Shown here: positions 16,114-23,598 of the stretch, piece after piece
Layout: each line of letters starts with the position of its first letter
Position numbering within the stretch: the stretch's first letter is position 1
NCBI GenBank assembly: GCA_937961295.1
Contig: CALGOK010000188.1
Location: 1 to 23,840, forward strand
Direction: 5' to 3'
Source of the DNA: an uncultured Gemmatimonadota bacterium
GTDB lineage: Bacteria > Gemmatimonadota > Gemmatimonadetes > Gemmatimonadales > GWC2-71-9
Length of the DNA: 23,840 bases
The notes under the pieces: model-generated
The model's input: the letters and a program-made list of their open reading frames with translations, nothing else
Told to the model about the DNA's origin: nothing
Database searches by the model: none
Translations under genes and position numbers: made by a program

Positions 16114-16542
16114 ATGACGCGACGAGACGACGAAGCGGCGGTCACGGTCATCGAGACCGACAGCGGCGGGGGGGTGCGCTGGTTCCTCCTGGGCGCCCTG
16201 CTCGGCGCGGCGGCGGGGCTGCTGTTCGCCCCGCAGTCGGGCGAGCGGACGCGGCAGGACATCGCGCGGCGCGCGCGGCAGCTGCGCGACGAGACCGGCG
16301 AGCGGTGGGACGAGCTCAAGGAAGGGGTCTCCGACCGCGCTGGCCGGGTGAAGGACACCGTCCAGGAATGGGCCGACGAGGTCAAGGAGGAGGTCCGCGA
16401 GGGCCGCCGCGCCATCGAGCGGAAGGCCGACTCGGCGCGGGACGACCTCGAGCGGCGCCTCGCCGCCGCGCGGCACCGCCGCGAGGCCGCCGTGGCGGCC
16501 GACGGCGTGGCCGACGAGGACGACGACGACCTCGGCGCCTGA
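16114..16542 (+). CDS. YtxH domain protein
   Basis: A 142-residue protein. A single membrane segment (WFLLGALLGAAAGLLFAPQSG) at about residues 23-43 ends in the FAPQSGERTR signature of YtxH-like proteins. A long, highly charged, apolipoprotein-like helix follows (ARRARQLRDETGERWDELKEGVSDRAGRV and onward), then an acidic tail EDDDDLGA. Family members are small stress-associated membrane-anchored coiled coils with no known enzymatic role. It starts 16 bases after the aldolase stop, preceded by GAGGAGCAGGC, which provides a ribosome site. The next gene follows without a gap. Confidence 0.82.
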   Translation: MTRRDDEAAVTVIETDSGGGVRWFLLGALLGAAAGLLFAPQSGERTRQDIARRARQLRDETGERWDELKEGVSDRAGRVKDTVQEWADEVKEEVREGRRAIERKADSARDDLERRLAAARHRREAAVAADGVADEDDDDLGA

Positions 16543-17502
16543 GTGGCGGACGAGGGCGGCACGACCCCGGACGAGAGCCCGCCGCGTGGCGGGCTCTCGT
16601 CCGTCCTCCCGGTGAAGCCCAAGCGGCTCGAACGGGTGATGGCGCTGGGCGAGCGGGTGCACATCCCGCTGCTCGCCTCGGCGCTCACCTTCGATGCCCT
16701 GCTCGCGCTGATCCCGCTCGGCGTGATGATGATCGAGGGGCTGGGGTGGTTCCTCGACCAGATGGCCTACGTCGACTTGGCTGAGCCGGGTGCCCTCGTC
16801 GCGGCGCTGCTCCCGCTCCACGTGCACACCCCCGGCGACAGCGATCCGTTCGCCCTCGTCGAACGGTTGCTGGAGACGGTGCAGGGCTACCGCTCGCGCT
16901 TCAGCTGGGTGGCGCTCCCGGCATTCCTCTGGTTCGGGTCGCGGCTGTTCGCGGCGGTGCGGGTGTGCCTGTCGCAGATCTTCGAGGCGCGCCAGCCGCA
17001 GCGGAGTGAGCAGCCGGTGCTCGACTTCCTGCTCGGCTTCCTCTTCGGCAAGCTGCGCGATTTCGGGATGATGGGCATCCTGCTCGTGCTGGCGATCACC
17101 AACGCGATCCTGAGCGCGGGCGTGTCGCTGCTCGCCTCGGAGTCGGTGCTGCTCAATCCGCCGTTCACGCTGCTCACCTCGACGCTGGGGCGGATCCTCG
17201 CCGAACTGCTCGCCATCGGTTCGGCGATGCTGCTGTTCACGCTGCTCTACCGGTATGCCTCTCCCAAGAAGCTGGCGTGGAAGGGCTCGTTGCTGGCCGG
17301 CGGAGTCGCCACCGTCGGGTTCGAGGTGGCCAAGCGGCTGTACGGCCTCTACCTCGGCTACTGGGCGGGTGGCGGCGTGTACGCGGTCGATGCCAGCATC
17401 GGCGCGGTGCTGCTCTTCCTGCTCTGGGTGTTCTGGGTGGCGATGGTCTTCCTGATCGGCGCTGCGACGGCGGCGGTCTGGGAGAAGGGCAGGGTCTACT
17501 GA
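16543..17502 (+). CDS. YihY/virulence factor BrkB family membrane protein
   Basis: A 319-residue inner-membrane protein of the YihY/BrkB family, with about six hydrophobic segments from residue 45 on (LLASALTFDALLALIPLGVMM, FSWVALPAFLWFGSRLF, and the C-terminal VYAVDASIGAVLLFLLWVFWVAMVFLIGAATAAV). The family was once called RNase BN; the transport or tethering role is not settled. GTG 16543 directly abuts the YtxH stop. A GTG at 16612 is an alternative start that would exclude residues encoded by the perfect hairpin at 16569-16602. Neither has a visible ribosome site. REP1 begins right after the stop. Confidence 0.85.
   Translation: MADEGGTTPDESPPRGGLSSVLPVKPKRLERVMALGERVHIPLLASALTFDALLALIPLGVMMIEGLGWFLDQMAYVDLAEPGALVAALLPLHVHTPGDSDPFALVERLLETVQGYRSRFSWVALPAFLWFGSRLFAAVRVCLSQIFEARQPQRSEQPVLDFLLGFLFGKLRDFGMMGILLVLAITNAILSAGVSLLASESVLLNPPFTLLTSTLGRILAELLAIGSAMLLFTLLYRYASPKKLAWKGSLLAGGVATVGFEVAKRLYGLYLGYWAGGGVYAVDASIGAVLLFLLWVFWVAMVFLIGAATAAVWEKGRVY
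16569..16602. repeat. Perfect 15-bp inverted repeat at the start of the BrkB-family gene
   Basis: Arms 16569-16583 (GGACGAGAGCCCGCC) and 16588-16602 are exact reverse complements around the loop GCGT. The hairpin lies 26 bases into the annotated gene and encodes about residues 10-20 in frame. No T-run follows. It may be a terminator-like or attenuating structure after ytxH if translation really begins at 16612. Confidence 0.9.
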
Positions 17503-17528
17503 AGGCGCGCCGCTCGCGGCGCGCGATG
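17503..17528. repeat. REP1 unit
   Basis: A single REP1 palindrome (AGGCGCGCCGC - TCGC-type loop - GCGGCGCGCGATG) immediately after the stop of the BrkB-family gene. The foot reads AAGG rather than GCAGG. Confidence 0.85.
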
Positions 17529-17530
17529 GC

Positions 17531-17549
17531 GGAGAACGGAGAACGGAGC
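17531..17549. repeat. Heptamer repeat GGAGAAC
   Basis: Two and a half GGAGAAC units, the same family as the array at 17611-17638. Confidence 0.75.
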
Positions 17550-17565
17550 GCTCCGGGCCGCCGTC

Positions 17566-17596
17566 CGCTGCCGCGCCGCGCGCGGCGCGGCCGATC
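17566..17596. repeat. REP2 unit
   Basis: A complete REP2 palindrome, CGCTGCCGCGCC to GGCGCGGCCGATC. It matches the units inside the thioredoxin and peroxiredoxin genes but here is intergenic, next to a REP1 unit. Confidence 0.9.
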
Positions 17597-17610
17597 CGGC
17601 CGAACCAGGA

Positions 17611-17638
17611 AGAACGGAGAACGGAGAACGGAGCACGG
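17611..17638. repeat. Heptamer array AGAACGG x4
   Basis: Three AGAACGG units and a final AGCACGG. With the REP1, REP2 and GCCCCTC arrays, it makes the 260-bp gap at 17503-17762 almost entirely repeat. The only other element is a TACCTTG -10-like box at 17711. Confidence 0.9.
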
Positions 17639-17710
17639 GGCGCTCCCGATTCCGGCCCGTCCCGGCCACGACCGGGGACCGCTGGGTCTTCCGCCCGGAC
17701 CGGCCTCGGG

Positions 17711-17717
17711 TACCTTG
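17711..17717 (+). promoter_or_regulatory. Candidate -10 box (TACCTTG)
   Basis: Located 46 bases before the M14 peptidase start. It shares the TACCTT core with the box at 6746. The -35 position is not convincing. Confidence 0.35.
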
Positions 17718-17728
17718 GGTGATCGTTC

Positions 17729-17756
17729 GCCCCTCGCCCCTCGCCCCTCGCCCCTC
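17729..17756. repeat. Heptamer array GCCCCTC x4 at the ribosome-site position
   Basis: Four exact GCCCCTC units end six bases before the ATG at 17763. They occupy the place of a Shine-Dalgarno sequence, and no purine-rich ribosome site remains. Confidence 0.95.
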
Positions 17757-17762
17757 GCGCCC

Positions 17763-20468
17763 ATGACTCGATTCCTGCTCCCCGCGGTGCTGCTCGTCGC
17801 GGCCCCGCTCGCCGCCCAGGTCCCGCTCACCGTGCGCGTCGCGCCCGGCGCACCGGCGTACGACTTCTACGGTCACGGCCCGTATCGCCCGGCGGTGCCA
17901 CGGCCTGACACGCTGCTCGGCCACGCCGTGGGCACACGCCACACGATGTACCACCAGCAGCAGGCGGTGCTCGACGCGATGATCGCCGCGGCTCCCGACC
18001 GGGTCCGCACCGAGGTGACCGGGACCACGCACGAGGGGAAGGTGATGCGGGTGCTGGTGATCTCGTCGCCGGCCAACCTCGCGCGTCTCGACGGGATTCG
18101 CGCCGACCTTGCCGCGCTGGCCGATCCGCGCACGAACGACCGCGCCGCCGCCGATGCGATCATCGCGCGCACGCCCGCGGTGGCGTTCCTGTCGCACTCG
18201 ATCCACGGCAACGAGCCGGCGGGATTCGAGGCGGCGATGCTCCCCGCGTACACGCTGCTGGCGTCGGAGTCGCCGCTGGTGCGCCGCCTGCTCGACTCGC
18301 TGGTGGTGGTGATCAATCCCTCGCAGAACCCTGATGGCCACGAGCGCTTCGCGGGGTGGTACAACTCGGTGGGGCTGGCACTCGACGAGCCGGCTGCGCT
18401 CGAGGGGAGCGAGCCGTGGGCGATCCAGGGCCGCTTCAACCACCGACGCCACGACATGAACCGCGACCTGCTGGCGTTCTCGCAGCCGGAGACGCGGGCG
18501 ACCGCCGCCGCGGTGCTGCGCTGGCGGCCGCAGGTCTTCGTCGACCTGCACAGCACCACGTCGCAGTACTTCTTCCCGCCGGCCGCCGCGCCGATCAACG
18601 CCAACCTGCCGGCCTCGACCTCGGCGTGGCTCGAGCGGGTCGGGCGCGGCAATGCCGCCGCCTTCGACCGGCACGGGTGGCAGTACTACGTGCGCGACGT
18701 CTTCGACCTGTTCTACCCCGGCTACTGGGACACCTGGCCGTCGCTGGTGGGTGCCATCGGGATGACGTTCGAGAGCGACGGCGGGCCGCGGCTGATGCTC
18801 CGCAAGGACGACGGCACCGTGACCTCGTTCCGCGAGGGAATCGCCCACCACGTCGTGGCGTCGATGGCGACGCTGGAGACGCTCGCGGCGCACCGCGCCG
18901 AACGGCTGCGCGACTACCGCGGCTTCTTCGAGTCGGCGCTCGTCGAGCCGTCGCGGCGGGCGTTCCGCCGGGTGGTGATCGCGCCGGGTCCCGACCCGGT
19001 GCGCACGCGCGAGGTGGTCGACCTGCTGCGGATGCAGGGAATCGAGGTGCGCCAGCTCGCCGACCAGCTCGTGCTCGGCGCTGCGCGCAGCTATCTCGGC
19101 GGTGCGCCGGCGCGGCGCAGCTTCCCGGCCGGCTCGTACCTGGTGGACCTGGCGCAGCCGCAGGGGCGACTCGCCACGGCGATCCTCGAGCCCAGTCCCG
19201 CGATCGACAGCGCGTTCGTGCGGCGCCAGCTCGACCGCTTCGAGCGCAACCGTCGCCGCAGCGAATCGGCGCCGCAGGAAGGGTACGAGTTCTACGACAT
19301 CACCGCGTGGGCGCTGCCGCTCACCCACGGCCTCGATGCGGTGTGGACGGATGAGGGGGTGACGGTGCGCAGCCGGATGGTTGAGGACGAGGAAGGGTTC
19401 GATGCCGTCCTCCTGCCCGCGGCGCGCAGCGGCTACCTGATCCCGCCCGGCACCCGCGACGCGCAGGCGCTGGCGCTGGCGCTGCTGCGCGAGGGGTTCG
19501 TGCTCGGCGTCGCCACCGCGCCGCTGGTGGCCGACGGGAACACGTATCCCACCGGGACCATCGTGATGCGCACGGTGCGCAACCCGGATTCGCTGCATGC
19601 ACGACTGCAGGTGCTCATGCGCGCGCATCCTGCCGCGGTGGTGGGCGTGGCGTCGGCGTTCCCCGACTCGGGGCAGCACGGCATCGGTGGCGAGGCGGTC
19701 CGTCCCGTGCGCGCGCCGAAGATCCTGGTGGCGGCGGGCGACGGCGTCTCGCAGCTCGGCTTCGGCGACGTCTGGCAGTACCTCGAGCAGGAACTGCGGC
19801 AGCCGTTCGTGCCGGTGGATCCGCGGCGGCTCGCATCGATGCGGCTCGACGACTACAACGTGGTGATCCTCCCCGACGGGAGCTACGGCAGCGCGCTTGG
19901 CAAGGCGGGGATGGAGCGGCTGCGCGACTGGGTGCGGGGCGGCGGAGCGCTGGTGGCCATCGGCAGCGCGGCGCGGCTGCTCGAGGAGTCCGACCTAGGG
20001 CTCCGCACGCCGGCGGACGCCCCCGAGGCCGGCAAGGAACTCGCCGTGGCCGACACGGCGCTCGGCGCGAGCGCGGCACCGGGTCCGTTCACGTCGCCGA
20101 GCGCGCAGGGGAATCGCCGTCCGGTGTGGGTGCCGGGCGCGATCGCGCGGGGCGCGCTCGATCCGTCGCACTGGCTGCGGTGGGGGTACCAGGGCGACGC
20201 GCTGGCGGTGATGGTTCCCGACGCCTTCCTGCGGCCCAGCAAGGACGGCGAGAACGTGGTGGTGTTCGACGGTGACGACGTGGTGCTCGCCGGCTTCACC
20301 TGGCCCGGCAACACCGATCGCCATCTCGACGGCACTGCGTGGGCCACCGTCGACCGCGCCGGCCGCGGCCGGGTCGTGGCGTTCGCGGGCAACCCGTTGT
20401 TCCGCGGCTTCTGGCGCGGCACGGCGATGCTGTTCGCGAATGCGGTGCTGTTCGGGGCGGGGCGGTGA
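17763..20468 (+). CDS. Secreted M14 family zinc carboxypeptidase
   Basis: A 901-residue exported metallopeptidase. The signal peptide (FLLPAVLLVAAPLAAQ) is cleaved at about residue 19. The M14 catalytic domain spans about residues 55-360. The zinc ligands are His148 and Glu151 (HSIHGNEPAG) and His263 (VDLHSTTSQ); substrate-binding NPDGHER lies at 189-195 and HDMNRD near 230; the catalytic glutamate is Glu337 in MTFESDGG. All key residues are present, so it should be active in the periplasm or outside. The C-terminal ~500 residues are not part of the peptidase. One stretch (KILVAAGDGVSQLGFGDVW, VVILPDGSYGSAL) resembles a glutamine-amidotransferase-like Rossmann domain, as seen in other large M14 proteins. 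The start codon is preceded directly by a heptamer array, with no ribosome site. Confidence 0.88.
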   Translation: MTRFLLPAVLLVAAPLAAQVPLTVRVAPGAPAYDFYGHGPYRPAVPRPDTLLGHAVGTRHTMYHQQQAVLDAMIAAAPDRVRTEVTGTTHEGKVMRVLVISSPANLARLDGIRADLAALADPRTNDRAAADAIIARTPAVAFLSHSIHGNEPAGFEAAMLPAYTLLASESPLVRRLLDSLVVVINPSQNPDGHERFAGWYNSVGLALDEPAALEGSEPWAIQGRFNHRRHDMNRDLLAFSQPETRATAAAVLRWRPQVFVDLHSTTSQYFFPPAAAPINANLPASTSAWLERVGRGNAAAFDRHGWQYYVRDVFDLFYPGYWDTWPSLVGAIGMTFESDGGPRLMLRKDDGTVTSFREGIAHHVVASMATLETLAAHRAERLRDYRGFFESALVEPSRRAFRRVVIAPGPDPVRTREVVDLLRMQGIEVRQLADQLVLGAARSYLGGAPARRSFPAGSYLVDLAQPQGRLATAILEPSPAIDSAFVRRQLDRFERNRRRSESAPQEGYEFYDITAWALPLTHGLDAVWTDEGVTVRSRMVEDEEGFDAVLLPAARSGYLIPPGTRDAQALALALLREGFVLGVATAPLVADGNTYPTGTIVMRTVRNPDSLHARLQVLMRAHPAAVVGVASAFPDSGQHGIGGEAVRPVRAPKILVAAGDGVSQLGFGDVWQYLEQELRQPFVPVDPRRLASMRLDDYNVVILPDGSYGSALGKAGMERLRDWVRGGGALVAIGSAARLLEESDLGLRTPADAPEAGKELAVADTALGASAAPGPFTSPSAQGNRRPVWVPGAIARGALDPSHWLRWGYQGDALAVMVPDAFLRPSKDGENVVVFDGDDVVLAGFTWPGNTDRHLDGTAWATVDRAGRGRVVAFAGNPLFRGFWRGTAMLFANAVLFGAGR

Positions 20469-20476
20469 GGGTCCCT

Positions 20477-20569
20477 GCAGGCGCGCCCCTCGGGGCGCGC
20501 GATGTTGGTGCGGAACACGGGATTCCGGCCCGCGGAGCCGCCATCGCGCGCCGCTGGCGGCGCGCCTGC
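20477..20569. repeat. REP1 inverted pair (BIME-like)
   Basis: The left unit at 20477-20504 (GCAGGCGCGCC to GGCGCGCGATG) and the right mirror unit at 20542-20569 (CATCGCGCGCC to GGCGCGCCTGC) are separated by 37 bases. This is the cleanest example in the window, with both feet and both tails intact. It ends one base before the -35 box of the SRP RNA promoter. Confidence 0.95.
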
Positions 20570-20570
20570 A

Positions 20571-20599
20571 TTGATGATCCCGCGGAGGGCGGCTATCTT
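20571..20599 (+). promoter_or_regulatory. Promoter of the SRP RNA
   Basis: TTGATG (20571-20576) and TATCTT (20594-20599) are 17 bases apart. The predicted transcript start near 20604-20606 coincides with the first base of the terminal stem of the SRP RNA. This makes it the best-supported promoter in the window. Confidence 0.75.
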
Positions 20600-20603
20600 T
20601 GTG

Positions 20604-20706
20604 GTGCCCCAGGTCCGAAGGGCATCGGCCCGTGAACCGCGTCAGGGCCTCGCCGGCAGCAGCGCTAAGCGATGTCCGGTGTCGCTTCGGGTAGCCTGGG
20701 GCACTT
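20604..20706 (+). ncRNA. ffs: Signal recognition particle RNA, small bacterial (4.5S) type
   Basis: A ~100-nt RNA that binds Ffh and targets nascent membrane and secreted proteins. The ends pair perfectly over 10 bp: GTGCCCCAGG (20604-20613) with CCTGGGGCAC (20695-20704). CCGAAG (20615-20620) pairs with CTTCGG (20685-20690), and ATCGG with CCGGT further in. The Ffh-binding domain is recognisable from GTGAACCGCGTCAGG on the 5' side and AGCAGCGCTAAGCG on the 3' side, followed by GGGTAGCCTGG, as in other bacterial SRP RNAs. The apical stem is GCC/GGC with loop TCGCC, not the usual GGAA-type tetraloop. The location directly upstream of dnaX is common in bacteria. A T-rich tail (TTTGCTTTTCCC) follows. 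Confidence 0.92.
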
Positions 20707-20716
20707 TGCTTTTCCC
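20705..20716 (+). terminator. T-rich tail after the SRP RNA
   Basis: TTTGCTTTTCC follows the terminal stem of the SRP RNA, whose closing helix could act as the terminator stem. Some read-through into dnaX is likely, since no separate dnaX promoter is obvious. Confidence 0.45.
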
Positions 20717-20737
20717 TCCTCCCGCCGGACCGTCCTG

Positions 20738-22399
20738 ATGTCGATCGCCCTCGCCCGTCGCTACCGTCCGCGCCGCTTCGCCGACCTGCTGGTGCAGGAT
20801 CACGTGGCGGCGGCGCTGCGCGGGGCCGTGGCGCGCGATCGCGTGGGTCACGGCTACCTGCTCACGGGGCCGCGCGGCGTCGGCAAGACCACCGCGGCGC
20901 GCATCCTGGCGATGGCGCTCAACTGCCCCAACCGCGGCGACGACGGCGAGCCGTGTGGCGAGTGCGACTCGTGCCGCCGGATCTGGACCGGCCAGGCGAA
21001 CCTCGACGTGGTGGAGATCGACGCCGCCAGCAATCGCGGCGTCGACGATGCCCGCGACCTCCGCGAGCGAGCGATGTACGCCGCCTCGGAGGAGGGGCAC
21101 CACAAGGTCTACATCGTCGACGAAGCGCACATGCTCACGCGCGAGGCGTGGAATGCGCTGCTCAAGATCCTCGAGGAGCCACCGCCGGGGGTGGTGTTCG
21201 TGTTCGCCACCACCGAGCCGCAGAAGATCGCCAACACCGCCGCCCCGGTGATGTCGCGGTTGCAGCGCTTCGACTTCCGGCGCATCGGTCCCGCGGCGAT
21301 CCGCGACCGGCTCCGCGCGGTGCTCGCGGCCGAGCAGGTCGACGCCAGCGATGATGCGCTGCTGCTCATCGCGCGCCACGCCGATGGCGGGATGCGCGAC
21401 GCACTCTCGGTGCTCGACCAGTGCCTCTCGTTCGGCGAGGGTCCGCTCACCGTCGAACGCGTGCGCGACGTGCTCGGGCTCGTGGACGACGAGGCGTTCG
21501 GCGCGATCCTCGAGCTGGTGGCCCAGCGGCAGCCCGGCGAGGTGTTCCCGGTGGTCGAGCGGCTCACCGATGCCGGCGCCGACCTGGTCGAGGTGGCGGG
21601 CGGACTGGCGGAGCTCCTCCGTGCGGTGCTGATGGTGCAGTACGGCGCCGAGCCGGGGACGCTCCCCGAGTCGACCCGGGCGCTGGTGGAGCGGGCGGCC
21701 AAGGCGCACGCCGCGGAGGACGTGGTCCGGATGCTCAAGCTCCTCGGCGAGGCGGAGGGACCGCTCAGGCGCAGCGCCAATCCGCGGCTGGTGCTCGAGA
21801 CGCTGCTGCTCAGATGGGCGATGATGGACCGGGCGGCCGACCTCAAGGCGCTGCTCGAGGGTCGGGCGCCGGACTCGGCGGGGACGCCGGCGCCCTTCAC
21901 CTCTCCCAAGCCGCCGACGATACCTCCTTCCGGCGCGATGCCGTCTGCCACGACGGCGCCCGCGGCGGCCGTCCCGGCGGGACAGCCTGCGTATTCGGTC
22001 CCCTGGACCGACGAGGCGGTCCGGGCAGCCTGGCCCGACATCGTCGAGACCGCCCGTCGCCAGGGCCGGTTCCTGGGGCAGGCGCTCGAGGCGGCCCGGC
22101 CGCGGGCCTCGGAGTCCGGGGTCCTGGAGCTGGGCTTCGGTCCGGACCAGGCGGTGTTCCGGGAGGGGGTGGAGCGCCAGCTCGCCGCGGTCGGCACCAT
22201 CGCCGGGGCCCGACTGGGGCAGCCGGTGACGGTGCGGCTGGCGGAGCCGGGCGGCGGCCAGGAGCCCTCGCCGGCGCGCCAGTCGCGGCTCACCGTGGAC
22301 GACCTCCGGCGGGAACGGCTGGCCGAGCTCCGGCGCCGGGATCCCGCGCTCGACGCCGCCGCGGACGCGTTAGATTTGGAGCTGGTCGACGACGGCTGA
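20738..22399 (+). CDS. dnaX: DNA polymerase III subunit gamma/tau
   Basis: The clamp-loader ATPase of DNA polymerase III, 553 residues. It has Walker A GPRGVGKT at 44-51, the zinc module Cys63, Cys73, Cys76, Cys79 (CPNRGDDGEPCGECDSC), Walker B/DEAH at 128-131 (YIVDEAHML), and the motifs LLKILEEPP, FVFATTEPQKI and SRLQRFDF. Domain III follows, then a proline/alanine-rich linker (about 385-425) and a C-terminal domain. The start at 20738 (MSIALARRYRP) matches the conserved family N-terminus; an in-frame ATG at 20672 lies inside the SRP RNA and is rejected. I see no A-rich slippery heptamer for a programmed frameshift, so only the full-length tau form is expected. It is followed by ebfC and recR in the classic order. 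Confidence 0.96.
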   Translation: MSIALARRYRPRRFADLLVQDHVAAALRGAVARDRVGHGYLLTGPRGVGKTTAARILAMALNCPNRGDDGEPCGECDSCRRIWTGQANLDVVEIDAASNRGVDDARDLRERAMYAASEEGHHKVYIVDEAHMLTREAWNALLKILEEPPPGVVFVFATTEPQKIANTAAPVMSRLQRFDFRRIGPAAIRDRLRAVLAAEQVDASDDALLLIARHADGGMRDALSVLDQCLSFGEGPLTVERVRDVLGLVDDEAFGAILELVAQRQPGEVFPVVERLTDAGADLVEVAGGLAELLRAVLMVQYGAEPGTLPESTRALVERAAKAHAAEDVVRMLKLLGEAEGPLRRSANPRLVLETLLLRWAMMDRAADLKALLEGRAPDSAGTPAPFTSPKPPTIPPSGAMPSATTAPAAAVPAGQPAYSVPWTDEAVRAAWPDIVETARRQGRFLGQALEAARPRASESGVLELGFGPDQAVFREGVERQLAAVGTIAGARLGQPVTVRLAEPGGGQEPSPARQSRLTVDDLRRERLAELRRRDPALDAAADALDLELVDDG

Positions 22400-22424
22400 T
22401 CGTCGTCTCCCCTGAGACTCCAGC

Positions 22425-22440
22425 GAAGGTGGCAGCGTTG
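22425..22440 (+). promoter_or_regulatory. Ribosome binding site deciding a TTG start for ebfC
   Basis: GAAGG at 22425-22429 is eight bases before TTG at 22438, an ideal spacing. The only other candidate, GTG at 22429, overlaps the site itself. The TTG start is therefore preferred. Confidence 0.65.
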
Positions 22441-22728
22441 GCGGATTGGCAACAGCAATTGAACCAGCTCGGGCAGCAGGTGGAACGCGGCCTGGGCGAG
22501 CAGGAACGGATGCTCGCGGCGCGGACCATCGAGGTCAGCGCCGGGGCCGGTGCGGTGCGGGTGCAGGTGGACGGTCGCGGCCGGATTCGCGGCGTGGCGC
22601 TCTCGGACGAGGTGTTCCAGGGTCGCGACGCGGAGCTGCTCGCCGACCTGCTGCTGGGTGCGGTGGCCGAGGCGCAGCGCCGGGCGGCCGACATGCGCGA
22701 GGACGGCACGCCGCCCGGGACGCGCTGA
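22438..22728 (+). CDS. ebfC: YbaB/EbfC family nucleoid-associated protein
   Basis: A small DNA-binding protein of the YbaB/EbfC family, 96 residues from the TTG start. It shows the N-terminal coiled helix (DWQQQLNQLGQQVERGLGEQERMLAARTIEV), the central strands with GAGAVRVQVDGRGRIRGVALSDEVF, and the C-terminal helix LLADLLLGAVAEAQRRAADM, all in the family order. These proteins dimerise and bind DNA around the nucleoid. Its place between dnaX and recR is conserved in many bacteria and supports the call. It starts 38 bases after the dnaX stop and ends four bases before recR. Confidence 0.9.
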   Translation: MADWQQQLNQLGQQVERGLGEQERMLAARTIEVSAGAGAVRVQVDGRGRIRGVALSDEVFQGRDAELLADLLLGAVAEAQRRAADMREDGTPPGTR

Positions 22729-22732
22729 CGGC

Positions 22733-23326
22733 GTGGATGCCCTCGAGCGCCTGATCACCGAGTTCGCGCGCCTCCCCGGCATCGGGCGAAAGACGGCGTC
22801 GCGGCTCGCCTACCACCTGTTGCAGCAGTCGCGTGATCGGATGACGTCGCTGGCCGCGGCGCTTGGCGACGTGGCCGAGCGCGTGCATCCCTGCGAGGGG
22901 TGCGGCGCGCCGACCGAGGAGCGCGAGTGCCCGGTGTGGCGTGACCCGCGGCGCGACGCGGGGCTGCTTTGCGTGGTGGAGGAGCCGTCGGCGATGGCGG
23001 TCCTGGAGCGGTCGGGCGCCTATCGCGGGCGCTACGTGGTGCTCGGCGGTCGGCTGTCGCCGCTCGATGGCGTGGGGCCCGAGGCGCTGCGGATCGAGCT
23101 GCTCGAGCGGCGGCTCGCCGAGGGCGGCGTGCGCGAGGTGATCCTCGCCACCAACTCGTCGCTCGAGGGCGAGGCGACGGCGACGTACCTCCAGCAGCTG
23201 CTGGCGCCCCACGACGGCGTGACCGTCTCGCGCCTCGCCCGCGGACTGCCCGTGGGCGGCGAACTCGAATACGTTGACGGAGTGACGCTGACGCACGCCC
23301 TGACCGCCCGCGAGGCCCTCCGATGA
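22733..23326 (+). CDS. recR: Recombination mediator RecR
   Basis: RecR, 197 residues, works with RecF and RecO to load RecA at gaps. The helix-hairpin-helix FARLPGIGRKTASRLAYHLL lies at residues 11-30. The zinc finger follows: Cys54, Cys57 and Cys66 are in register, but the fourth ligand, expected at residue 69, is Trp (CPVW, codon TGG). The Toprim domain starts LLCVVEEPSAMAVLE near residue 78 and includes VVLGGRLSPLDGVGPEAL and EVILATNSSLEGEATATYL. The start is GTG 22733, four bases after the ebfC stop, and gives the usual family length. The stop overlaps the next ATG (ATGA). Confidence 0.95.
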   Translation: MDALERLITEFARLPGIGRKTASRLAYHLLQQSRDRMTSLAAALGDVAERVHPCEGCGAPTEERECPVWRDPRRDAGLLCVVEEPSAMAVLERSGAYRGRYVVLGGRLSPLDGVGPEALRIELLERRLAEGGVREVILATNSSLEGEATATYLQQLLAPHDGVTVSRLARGLPVGGELEYVDGVTLTHALTAREALR

Positions 23327-23598
23327 GCCGCTCCGCCGATGCCGTGCTGGTCGCCCTCGTGGGCGCCGCGATCGGCGGGGTGGGCGGCTGGCTGCTGGCC
23401 CAGGGCCACGACCACGCCAACCGGCGCGAGCTGTTCGCGGGGGCGGCGTGGCGGCGCAACGCCGCGCTGGGGTGGCTGGAGCGGCACGGCACGCCGGACG
23501 CGCTGCCGCTCCTCCGCGACTACCTGGCGTGGGAACCGCAGGCGGCCCTCCGCTCGCGGGCGCGGCGCGTGATCGGCTGGCTCGAGGCCGCCGCGTGA
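23323..23598 (+). CDS. Small membrane-anchored HEAT-like protein
   Basis: A 91-residue protein. The N-terminus is one membrane segment (AVLVALVGAAIGGVGGWLLAQ, residues 7-27). The remainder is a single helical repeat-like unit (RNAALGWLERHGTPDALPLLRDYLAWEPQAALRSRARRVIGWLEAAA) that resembles a HEAT repeat pair. I do not recognise a named family. Start and stop overlap recR (ATGA) and the next gene (GTGA), so it is translationally coupled to both. Confidence 0.65.
   Translation: MSRSADAVLVALVGAAIGGVGGWLLAQGHDHANRRELFAGAAWRRNAALGWLERHGTPDALPLLRDYLAWEPQAALRSRARRVIGWLEAAA

Noticed and set aside
20672..20737. Upstream start extending dnaX by 22 codons
   Set aside because: This stretch is the 3' half of the SRP RNA, and the conserved DnaX N-terminus begins at 20738.
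20738..22399. Programmed frameshift in dnaX giving a gamma form
   Set aside because: No A-rich slippery heptamer was found in the gene.
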